5,806 bases of DNA, taken from the NCBI GenBank assembly GCA_007128045.1, contig SKYG01000097.1, positions 1 to 5,806 on the forward strand. Reading direction: 5' to 3'. Origin of the DNA: Bacteroidales bacterium (lineage in GTDB: Bacteria; Bacteroidota; Bacteroidia; Bacteroidales; UBA7960). Shown here in pieces: positions 1 to 5,736 of this stretch. Numbering within the stretch: the stretch's first letter is position 1; the number at the start of each line of letters is the position of its first letter. The translations under genes and the position numbers were made by a program. Under the pieces are notes generated by a model, which searched no databases, was not told where the DNA came from, and saw only the letters and a program-made list of their open reading frames with translations.

Positions 1-305
1 AGATTTCTGGAGCTTACAAGCTGACCGATGTTTCTTGTAACGCCTCTGTCAGTCTCCAGCCAAACCACATACGTCTTTTTTGGTGGCTGCATCTTATCTA
101 CCTCTGCAAGGTTTGAAATCTTTAAAGTGATGGCGTAATTTTCATTCTCATCCTTTTTTACCTTCACATAACCCTCTGCGGCCGGAACTACAGAAGAATT
201 AAGAAATACAACCTTCTTGGAACATGCTCCAAATGAGGTCAGTATAATGACCATGAATATGCCAATAATCGTGATTTTGATAAGCTTTGTTTTAAAAGTT
301 TTCAT
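1..305 (-). CDS. Predicted small lipoprotein, N-terminal part (cut by window edge)
   Basis: Reading the minus strand from the ATG at 305-303 gives 101 open codons that run off the left edge, so the C-terminus is missing. Residues 1-27 form a signal peptide: a basic start (MKTFKTKLIK), a hydrophobic core (residues 11-22) and a weak lipobox ending in F-G-A-Cys28. The mature part begins C-S-K-K and continues with a short polar domain containing V-P-A-A-E-G-Y-V-K-V-K-K and Y-V-V-W-L-E-T. From memory this resembles a small lipoprotein common in Bacteroidota with no assigned function. The basic residues after the cysteine do not fit the acidic surface-export signals described for some Bacteroidota lipoproteins, so a periplasm-facing location is inferred. 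No Shine-Dalgarno site precedes the start, which is normal in this phylum. The gene is divergent from the radical SAM gene. I am fairly sure it is real and unsure of its role. Confidence 0.75.
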   Translation of the reverse strand, partial: MKTFKTKLIKITIIGIFMVIILTSFGACSKKVVFLNSSVVPAAEGYVKVKKDENENYAITLKISNLAEVDKMQPPKKTYVVWLETDRGVTRNIGQLVSSRN

Positions 306-608
306 GTTCGTTATTTATTGCTCGTTATTAATTAATAGTGAATAGATTATATAGCAAAGATTTAATAAATAATTAGTATTTGTGTTACATTTTTAGAGGA
401 ATAAATTACATCATTACCTTATTTTCTTCCTGCCTTCATTAACATGCATTTTTCCGAACGCATCACAAGGCTGCAAATAAATCCGAGGTTGTGCTTAAAA
501 AACAAAGTTTTATAGGATAATAATCATTGGCGAATACAAATTTAATGATGGAATTATGTAATTTAAATCAGAAATATTGTAACACTTTTCTATGATTCAG
601 TTACGATT

Positions 609-638
609 TTTGTCATTTAATTGATGGATGTATTGTTG
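609..638 (+). promoter_or_regulatory. Candidate Bacteroidota-type promoter for the radical SAM gene
   Basis: TTTG at 609-612 and TATTGTTG at 631-638 resemble the -33 (TTTG) and -7 (TAnnTTTG) elements used by the main sigma factor of Bacteroidota. There is one mismatch in the -7 box and an 18-base spacer, slightly shorter than typical. Transcription would begin near 645, giving a leader of about 58 bases before the ATG at 703. The -7 box overlaps the left arm of an inverted repeat. AT-rich DNA yields such matches by chance, so confidence is low. Confidence 0.3.
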
Positions 639-670
639 CTTTCTCCACACAAGAGTCTGCAACAATTTTT
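632..670 (+). repeat. 8-bp perfect inverted repeat with following T run (operator or attenuator candidate)
   Basis: ATTGTTGC at 632-639 is exactly complementary to GCAACAAT at 659-666, with 19 bases between. Inside the loop, CTC (643-645) can pair with GAG (653-655) across a symmetric 3x3 internal loop, leaving a 7-base apical loop. Five T residues follow at 666-670. No gene on this strand ends just upstream, so it is not an ordinary gene-end terminator. It lies 33-71 bases before the ATG of the radical SAM gene. It could be a protein-binding site over the promoter or a leader hairpin; the sequence does not decide between them. Confidence 0.45.
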
Positions 671-702
671 CAATATAGGAAATCATTAAATTGCAGGTAA
701 CG

Positions 703-2187
703 ATGAATATATTATTGGTTTATCCCAAATGTCCTGACTCATTCTGGAGCTTTAGTCATGCCCTGAAGTTTATCTCAAAGAAAGCTGCGGTACCGCCACT
801 GGGGTTAATAACTGCATCAGCAATGCTGCCCGATACATGGCACAAAAAACTGGTCGATTTAAATATTTCCACGCTTAGGGAACATGATATGCAATGGGCG
901 GATTATGTGTTTATCAGTGCCATGTATATTCAGAAAGAATCAGTTCACAAGATTATTTATGAAGCAAAAAGATGGAACAAAAAAATCGTTGCAGGCGGTC
1001 CTTTATTTACTCAGGAATATCTCAACTTCCCTGATGTAGATCATTTTATACTGAATGAAGCGGAGATAACCATGCCTCTTTTTCTTGCTGATTTAGCTTC
1101 AGGGCAGGCCCAACGAATCTATGCCACTGATGAATATGCTGATCTTAGTCAAACTCCGGTTCCTGATTTTCATTTGCTATCAGTAAAGGACTATGTCTTT
1201 ATGAATATTCAGGTTTCACGAGGATGTCCTTTTTCCTGTAATTTTTGCGAAATTACTGCGCTGCTCGGTCATAAGGTAAGAAGAAAAAGTGCGTCCCAAA
1301 TTATCAATGAACTGGATGTGTTGTACCATACCATTAATTGGCGTGGCCCGGTTTCAATTGTCGATGATAATTTTATAGGAAATAAAAATGAAATAAAACA
1401 TGAACTCATTCCTGCCATGAAAGAATGGATGAGGGCTCACAAGAATCCATTTACATTCAATATTCAATCATCGATCAACCTTGCCGATGATGAGGAGTTG
1501 ATGGTTTTAATGGCAGAAACGGGGTTTAGCTCCACATTCATAGGCATTGAGACGCCCGAAGAAAAGTCGCTGGGTTATTGTAATAAAGTTCAGAACATAA
1601 ACCGTGATTTGCTGGATAGCGTAAAAAAAATTCAAAGAGCTGGAATTCTGGTCTCTGGTGGATTTATTGTTGGTTTTGACAGCGACACACCTACGGTTTT
1701 CCAACGGCAGATTGATTTTATCCAGCAAAGTGGCATTGTTTCAGCCATGGTCGGCTTGTTAAATGCACCCAAAAACACCAAACTGTATCGTCAATTGGAA
1801 GAAGAAAAACGTTTAAATTCGGAATCTACCGGGAATAATACTGATTTTTCCATGAATTTTGTTCCCCGGATGGATTATAATTTACTTCAGGAGGGGTATC
1901 ATAGGATTATACATAATATTTATTCTACCAAGCCCTATTATGCAAGAGTCAGGCAGTTGTTGTTGAATTACAATTGTTTGTTTAAAGGAAAGAAAAAACT
2001 TAGTTTTTCTCTTTTGAAGGCTTTTTTGAAATCATTATTAATTATCGGCCTTCTTAACAATGGTAGATCAGAATATTGGAAATTGATTTTCTGGACACTT
2101 TTCAGACGACCGGGATTCATTGTCGACGCCATTACCTTTACAGTTTATGGGTATCATTTCAGAAAAATATTTGGTGTGCAACGATAA
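703..2187 (+). CDS. B12-binding-type radical SAM protein, HpnP/DUF4070-related
   Basis: This is a complete 494-residue protein. I start it at ATG 703, because an AGG at 695-697 sits five bases upstream and homologues begin M-[NK]-I-L-L-V-Y-P; a TTG four codons earlier is also in frame. Residues 1 to about 145 match the cobalamin-binding Rossmann-like domain of this family (VAGGPLF, DVDHFILNEAE). The radical SAM core follows, with CxxxCxxC cysteines at 175, 179 and 182 that would ligate a [4Fe-4S] cluster, VDDNFIG at 220-226 and GGFIVGFDSD at 319-328. The C-terminal DUF4070-type part begins near ESTGNNTD and ends with hydrophobic, basic helices (LLIIGLL, IFWTLFRRPG) suggesting loose membrane association. 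Known relatives include the hopanoid C2 methylase HpnP, so methyl transfer to an unactivated carbon, perhaps of a lipid, is inferred. The substrate cannot be read from sequence and no hopanoid gene is nearby. It appears intact and full length. Confidence 0.88.
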   Translation: MNILLVYPKCPDSFWSFSHALKFISKKAAVPPLGLITASAMLPDTWHKKLVDLNISTLREHDMQWADYVFISAMYIQKESVHKIIYEAKRWNKKIVAGGPLFTQEYLNFPDVDHFILNEAEITMPLFLADLASGQAQRIYATDEYADLSQTPVPDFHLLSVKDYVFMNIQVSRGCPFSCNFCEITALLGHKVRRKSASQIINELDVLYHTINWRGPVSIVDDNFIGNKNEIKHELIPAMKEWMRAHKNPFTFNIQSSINLADDEELMVLMAETGFSSTFIGIETPEEKSLGYCNKVQNINRDLLDSVKKIQRAGILVSGGFIVGFDSDTPTVFQRQIDFIQQSGIVSAMVGLLNAPKNTKLYRQLEEEKRLNSESTGNNTDFSMNFVPRMDYNLLQEGYHRIIHNIYSTKPYYARVRQLLLNYNCLFKGKKKLSFSLLKAFLKSLLIIGLLNNGRSEYWKLIFWTLFRRPGFIVDAITFTVYGYHFRKIFGVQR

Positions 2188-2368
2188 TTCTCAACATCAA
2201 AGTAGGTTGAACCAAGGATAATAAAACTTGATATATAATATTCAAATATTTACGTGCAAATTCATTATATTTACACCTTTTGCCAAACTTGACAATCTTA
2301 TCAAAAATACCATTCCATACAATTGAAATAGCAAAGTGTTTACCCAGTAGCAACTCGTATGATATATT
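2188..2368. other. Intergenic spacer before the CheB-CheR gene
   Basis: This 181-base AT-rich spacer has no supported gene. No strong hairpin with a T run closes the radical SAM gene; the best pairing is a 5-bp TCAAC/GTTGA. TATATTTA at 2266-2273 and TACAATTG at 2318-2325 each differ from the Bacteroidota -7 consensus by one base, but neither has a -33 element at the right distance. TTGACA at 2289-2294 lies 23 bases from TACAAT, which is too far for a classical promoter. A promoter for the downstream gene probably lies here but cannot be fixed. No Shine-Dalgarno site precedes ATG 2369. Confidence 0.5.
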
Positions 2369-4915
2369 ATGCCAAAATCAGGTAATCTATTTCCAATCGT
2401 AGGTATTGGCGCATCTGCCGGCGGGCTGGAAGCTTTTGAACAGTTCTTTAAACACGTTCCTGAGACCAGTGGCATGGCTTACGTGGTGATTCAACACCTT
2501 GATCCGACCCATAAAGGGATGCTGCCAGAGCTGCTACAGCGTGTTTCCAAAATGGAGGTGATTCAGGCAAAAGACCGCATGAAGGTGAAGCCAAATCATG
2601 TTTATGTAATACCTCCCAATAAAAGTATGTCTATTCAACATGGAGCACTCCGGTTGTTTGCACCCCGGGAATCCAGAGGAATGCGTCTGCCGATTGATTT
2701 TTTCTTCCTTTCTCTTGCAGAAGATCAGGGAGAATTAGGTGTCGGTATTATTCTTTCCGGGATGGGATCGGATGGCACGACCGGATTACAGGCCATTAAA
2801 GAAAAAAACGGCATCGCTATGGCTCAGGAACCTTCCTCTGCAAAATTTGACAGCATGCCCAGGCATGCAATTGGTTCTGTCAATCTTGACGCCGTGGCCA
2901 CTTCTGACAAACTGCCTGAGAAACTCTTTTCTATACTTAAAAATGCCCCTGTAATACCGGCGGCATTTGATTTGGAAAAAAAAGATAAGAGTGCCCTGGA
3001 AGAAATAGTACATCTGCTAAGGACACAGACAGGCAATGATTTTTCCCTGTATAAAAAAAGCACGATGTATCGCCGTATTGAAAGGCGGATTGGGGTTCAC
3101 AAAATCGATAAGATAGCAAGGTATGTGCAATTTCTGAAGAAAAACCCAAAGGAACTGGATATCCTGTTCAAGGAATTACTGATAGGGGTGACCAGGTTTT
3201 TTCGCGATAGCAATGTCTGGGAAGAACTGGAACATTCAATTTTTCCGGGCATATTGACCAACCTTCCTGAGGGAAAGGTGCTAAGAGCTTGGGTGCCGGG
3301 CTGTTCAACTGGTGAAGAAGCGTATACATTGGCTATTGTCTTTTCAGAAGCTCGGAGGAAGATTAGCCCCACAAAGAATATTTCATTGCAGATTTTTGCT
3401 TCAGATCTTGACAATGATTCCATCGAGGTGGCCAGAAAAGGTGTTTTTCCCTTAAATATTGCTGCTGATATTGAGCCGGAATACCTGAATCGTTATTATG
3501 TAAAGACAGAAGATGGTTATATTGTTACATCAGACATCAGGGAGATGGTCGTTTTTGCACAACATAATCTGGTCATGCATCCCCCGTTTATAAACATTGA
3601 TGTCATTTCTTGTCGCAACCTGTTGATTTACTTGGATGCCGAGTTGCAACAGAAAATCATTGGTCTGTTTTTTTATTCTTTGAATGTAAATGGCTTGCTG
3701 ATATTGGGTAATTCGGAAACTATAGGTTCACACAATCATCTTTTCAATCCACTGGATAACAAACTAAAGATTTACAAACGTTCCGTTGAAGATATAAAAG
3801 CTGACTTGCTGAATTTTCCTTCCGCTTTTTCACGGGTGAAAACCAATACTACAGAAATGCAAACCAAACATAACCCTGTCAGTAATATTCAAACACTTGC
3901 AGACCAGCTCTTGCTTCAACAATTCTCGCCTGCGGGTGTGCTTGTCAACGATAATGGTGACATATTATATATCAGTGGCCGGACGGGTAAATATCTTGAA
4001 CCAGCAGCGGGGAAGGCCAATCTGAATATTTTTGCCATGTTGCGTGAAGGTCTGCGACATGAATTTTCCTATGCCTTTATAAAAGCTGTGAAGGAAAAAA
4101 GTTCTGTTGTTATACGCAATGTGCAAACCGAAACAAATGGGCATATTAATTCTATCGATATCAATATTCATTACATTGACAAGCCAGGGTCATTAAAAGG
4201 ATCTTTAATGGTTATTTTTACTGATGTTCAGGAGAATAAGGAGATAATTCCGCCCGCAAAAAGAACAAAAGGTACTGGCAATGGTACAAGTGACAGAGAG
4301 GCAGAGTTGGAGAAGAAGTTGCAGTATGTGCAAGAGGAAATGCAGAGTACCCTTGAAGAAATGCAGACCACCCAGGAGGAGCTGAAATCAACAAACGAAG
4401 AACTTCAGTCGGCCAATGAAGAATTGCAGTCAGCCAATGAAGAACTCACCAGCTCAAAAGAAGAGATGCAAAGCCTAAATGAAGAGCTTCAGACATCAAA
4501 TGCAGAGCTGCAGGCGAAGGTCGATGAATCTTCACGGGTAGATAATGACATGAAAAAGTTGCTGAACCGCACCGATATTGCTACCTTATTCCTCGATAAA
4601 GAATTAAACATCCGTCGTTACACAAATCAGGCCACCAATATTTTTAAATTTATCAAGAGTGATATTGGCAGACCGTTTACCGATCAGGTATCTGATCTGG
4701 ATTACCCTGAAATGTCTGGCGATGCGAAAGAAGTATTGCGGACACTCGTGTTTGTTCAAAAACAGGTGCCTGGAAAAGATGGCCGGTGGTTTTCTGTCCG
4801 GATAATGCCTTATCGCACTATTGATGACAGAATAGAAGGCCTGGTTATTACGTTTATTGATATCACAGAACTAAAACAAGCGGAAGAAAAACTAAAATTA
4901 CTTAGCCATGAATAA
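2369..4915 (+). CDS. CheB methylesterase-CheR methyltransferase-PAS-coiled coil-PAS fusion
   Basis: This is an 848-residue cytoplasmic signalling protein. Residues 8 to about 190 form a CheB methylesterase domain with no receiver in front. Its catalytic triad is visible: Ser16 in GASAGG, His43 in IQHLDP and Asp135 in GMGSDGTTG. Residues about 205-465 form CheR: TRFFRD at 275-280, the SAM-binding PGCSTGEE at 310-317, ASDLD at 344-348 and CRNLLIY at 415-421. Residues about 510-622 are PAS-like. Residues about 642-720 are a strict heptad coiled coil, and about 725-840 are a second PAS domain ending in the usual D-I-T-E-L-K. Known CheR methylates receptor glutamates with SAM and CheB removes those methyl groups; both look active here. 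Many relatives continue into a histidine kinase, but this one stops at LLSHE, just past the last PAS. No receptor, CheA or CheW is nearby. The next gene overlaps it by 8 bases. Domain calls are confident; the substrate is unknown. Confidence 0.95.
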   Translation: MPKSGNLFPIVGIGASAGGLEAFEQFFKHVPETSGMAYVVIQHLDPTHKGMLPELLQRVSKMEVIQAKDRMKVKPNHVYVIPPNKSMSIQHGALRLFAPRESRGMRLPIDFFFLSLAEDQGELGVGIILSGMGSDGTTGLQAIKEKNGIAMAQEPSSAKFDSMPRHAIGSVNLDAVATSDKLPEKLFSILKNAPVIPAAFDLEKKDKSALEEIVHLLRTQTGNDFSLYKKSTMYRRIERRIGVHKIDKIARYVQFLKKNPKELDILFKELLIGVTRFFRDSNVWEELEHSIFPGILTNLPEGKVLRAWVPGCSTGEEAYTLAIVFSEARRKISPTKNISLQIFASDLDNDSIEVARKGVFPLNIAADIEPEYLNRYYVKTEDGYIVTSDIREMVVFAQHNLVMHPPFINIDVISCRNLLIYLDAELQQKIIGLFFYSLNVNGLLILGNSETIGSHNHLFNPLDNKLKIYKRSVEDIKADLLNFPSAFSRVKTNTTEMQTKHNPVSNIQTLADQLLLQQFSPAGVLVNDNGDILYISGRTGKYLEPAAGKANLNIFAMLREGLRHEFSYAFIKAVKEKSSVVIRNVQTETNGHINSIDINIHYIDKPGSLKGSLMVIFTDVQENKEIIPPAKRTKGTGNGTSDREAELEKKLQYVQEEMQSTLEEMQTTQEELKSTNEELQSANEELQSANEELTSSKEEMQSLNEELQTSNAELQAKVDESSRVDNDMKKLLNRTDIATLFLDKELNIRRYTNQATNIFKFIKSDIGRPFTDQVSDLDYPEMSGDAKEVLRTLVFVQKQVPGKDGRWFSVRIMPYRTIDDRIEGLVITFIDITELKQAEEKLKLLSHE
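4334..4522 (+). repeat. Nine tandem 21-bp units encoding coiled-coil heptads
   Basis: Residues 656-718 of the CheB-CheR protein are nine consecutive seven-residue units of the form E-E-[LM]-Q-[ST]-[AST]-[NQ], with no break in register. Eight begin with Glu-Glu and the ninth with Ala-Glu. Units four and five are identical in protein (EELQSAN) and match at 18 of 21 bases (4397-4417 versus 4418-4438); the other units are more diverged. Such signalling helices commonly link PAS domains to output domains and transmit rotation or register shifts between them. The DNA repetition could allow unit gain or loss by slippage. Confidence 0.85.
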
Positions 4916-5462
4916 GGATGAATTTGATTTTACTGATTCAAAGATGCTGCGCAAGAAAGCAGAGAAGATTCTGAAAGAGAAAAAAGAAAAGGCCGAACTG
5001 AAACACCTCGAATCAGACCTGAAAAAACTCTTGCATGAATTGCAGGTGCATCAGATAGAGCTTGAAATGCAGAATGAAGAATTACAATTGGCCTATGAGT
5101 TGGCCGAAAAGGCACTGAAAAAATATACCTTATTGTATGATTTTGCGCCGATGGGATATCTGACAATCAGTGCTGATGGAACCATACATGATGTAAACTT
5201 CTCCGCGGCTGATATGATTGGAGAAAGACGACGCAAACTGATAGACACAAATTTTAAACGATTTATTGCGAATGACTCGATTCCCGTTTTTAATGAATTT
5301 CTTGACAAGATTGTTGCCGATAGTTTAAAACACTCCTGTATTGTGTCGCTTGGTATTGCAAACAATCATTCGATACGTGTTTTTATGGAAGGTCTTTTTA
5401 TTGCGGAAGACAATACATGTATTTTGTCCTTTCTGGATATTTCCAAACTTAAGAAGCAGTGA
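4908..5462 (+). CDS. Small coiled-coil and PAS domain protein, no output domain
   Basis: This 184-residue soluble protein has residues 13 to about 72 as a highly charged helix. It includes HELQVHQIELEMQNEEL at 43-59, a motif I recognise as preceding PAS domains in many sensor kinases. A PAS domain follows at about 73-184, with YDFAPMGYLTIS near its start and the usual terminal FLDIS-K-L-K. In relatives this region is normally joined to a histidine kinase or other output domain; here the gene ends directly after PAS. The ATG at 4908 overlaps the upstream stop (ATGAATAA), there is no Shine-Dalgarno site, and ATG 4944 is a weaker alternative start. Overlap and shared strand imply translation coupled to the CheB-CheR fusion. 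The likely role is a partner that binds the fusion through coiled-coil or PAS pairing, or a separate ligand sensor. The ligand cannot be read from the sequence. A hairpin terminator follows. Confidence 0.9.
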   Translation: MNKDEFDFTDSKMLRKKAEKILKEKKEKAELKHLESDLKKLLHELQVHQIELEMQNEELQLAYELAEKALKKYTLLYDFAPMGYLTISADGTIHDVNFSAADMIGERRRKLIDTNFKRFIANDSIPVFNEFLDKIVADSLKHSCIVSLGIANNHSIRVFMEGLFIAEDNTCILSFLDISKLKKQ

Positions 5463-5471
5463 TCTGAACAT

Positions 5472-5500
5472 GAATGAAGGCCAACTGTTCATTCTTTTTT
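5472..5500 (+). terminator. Intrinsic terminator after the PAS gene
   Basis: GAATGAA at 5472-5478 pairs perfectly with TTCATTC at 5488-5494 around a 9-base loop (GGCCAACTG), and six T residues follow at 5495-5500. It lies ten bases past the stop codon of the PAS gene. The stem is AT-rich and so weaker than a classical terminator, which is common in low-GC genomes. An alternative pairing, TGAAC (5465-5469) with GTTCA (5487-5491), shares the right arm. The minus strand has no T run after the stem, so it would act in the plus direction only. Confidence 0.6.
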
Positions 5501-5736
5501 ACTTAACTCGCGAGTAGGCTTGTCGGCACCTGCAACACCTGCATTATTACAGGTGCATCTAGTCTTTCATATTCTGTGACCACACTGGCATAGACTTTTT
5601 TTACTTCTTGTTCATCTGATACATCGAGATGCCAGAGTTTTGCCACACTACCGGAATGGTAAATCTCTTCTGCCAATATCTTACCCTCTTTTTCAAGCAC
5701 GTCGGTCACAGCGACTTTTGCGCCTTGTACCCTCAC
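5489..5736 (-). pseudogene. Short-chain dehydrogenase/reductase (SDR) remnant, frameshifted and truncated
   Basis: Read on the minus strand from 5736, the sequence gives an internal piece of a classical SDR: GAKVAVTDV, a helix, then HLDVSDEQEVKKVYASVV and EYERLD. These are the second and third beta strands of the NAD(P)-binding Rossmann fold. Right after LD the reading frame breaks. In the next frame the expected continuation is clear, NNAGVAGADKPTREL (about 5504-5548), including the conserved SDR motif NNAG. One missing base near 5550 explains the break. The restored frame stops at 5491-5489, inside the terminator hairpin of the neighbouring gene. The glycine-rich TGxxxGxG loop before GAKVAV and the whole half with the YxxxK catalytic site are absent, so no active enzyme is possible. 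The 77-codon frame open at 5736-5503 is therefore a fragment, not a gene. A sequencing error could explain the frameshift but not the missing ends. Confidence 0.8.
5526..5556. repeat. Inverted repeat at the SDR frameshift site
   Basis: GCACCTG at 5526-5532 and CAGGTGC at 5550-5556 are perfect 7-bp complements. A second, nearer copy, CACCTG at 5536-5541, can also pair with CAGGTG at 5550-5555 across an 8-base loop. The 5550-5556 arm coincides with the place where the SDR reading frame breaks and where the expected aspartate-x-leucine codons are altered. The two left-side copies reflect the natural repeat of Ala-Gly codons in NNAGVAGA. Confidence 0.5.

Larger units (their letters stand above)
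306..702. other. Divergent intergenic region between lipoprotein and radical SAM genes
   Basis: This AT-rich stretch separates two genes transcribed away from each other and should hold both promoters. I see no protein gene in it. The longest plus-strand reading with an ATG that I noticed (444-515, 23 codons) has no support. It contains a candidate promoter and an inverted repeat, both close to the radical SAM gene. It also has two copies of TGTAACAC in opposite orientation: 578-585 on plus and 389-382 on minus, each pointing towards the nearer gene. No convincing promoter was found for the lipoprotein gene, and no RNA gene was recognised. Confidence 0.6.

Noticed and set aside
444..515. Plus-strand 23-codon reading frame in the divergent intergenic region
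   Set aside because: It is very short, lacks a ribosome site and resembles nothing I recognise; chance open frames of this size are common.
489..516. Sigma70-like promoter TTGTGC, 16 bases, TATAGG
   Set aside because: The spacing is only roughly right and Bacteroidota main sigma factors prefer TTTG and TAnnTTTG; it is also nearly 200 bases from the gene.
691..702. TTG at 691 as the start of the radical SAM gene, adding four residues
   Set aside because: The ATG at 703 has an AGG five bases upstream and matches the usual M-[NK]-I-L-L-V-Y-P start of the family.
1507..1728. Minus-strand open frame inside the radical SAM gene
   Set aside because: It lies wholly opposite a well-supported gene and its translation has no recognisable domain.
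703..2187. Naming the radical SAM gene hpnP
   Set aside because: Family resemblance is clear, but the wider DUF4070-type group has many members of unknown substrate and no hopanoid gene is present here.
2159..2475. Minus-strand open frames over the spacer and the start of the CheB domain
   Set aside because: They overlap intergenic AT-rich DNA and a conserved catalytic domain on the other strand, with no domain content of their own.
2739..3423. Several open frames on both strands within the CheB and CheR domains
   Set aside because: All are out-of-frame readings of the strongly conserved fusion gene.
3965..4171. Minus-strand open frame opposite the first PAS-like domain
   Set aside because: It is a reading of the complementary strand of a supported gene with no independent evidence.
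4334..4522. A CRISPR array or DNA satellite
   Set aside because: The 21-bp periodicity is codon-level coding of coiled-coil heptads, without spacers and with diverged copies.
4900..4925. A frameshift splitting one long sensor into the fusion and the PAS protein
   Set aside because: The second protein has its own natural-looking N-terminus and the first ends after a complete PAS domain, so a real overlapping pair is simpler.
4930..5365. Minus-strand open frames opposite the small PAS gene
   Set aside because: The plus-strand protein has clear coiled-coil and PAS motifs; the minus readings have none.
5470..5517. Plus-strand 15-codon frame starting at ATG 5470
   Set aside because: It lies across the terminator hairpin, is tiny and has no coding signal.
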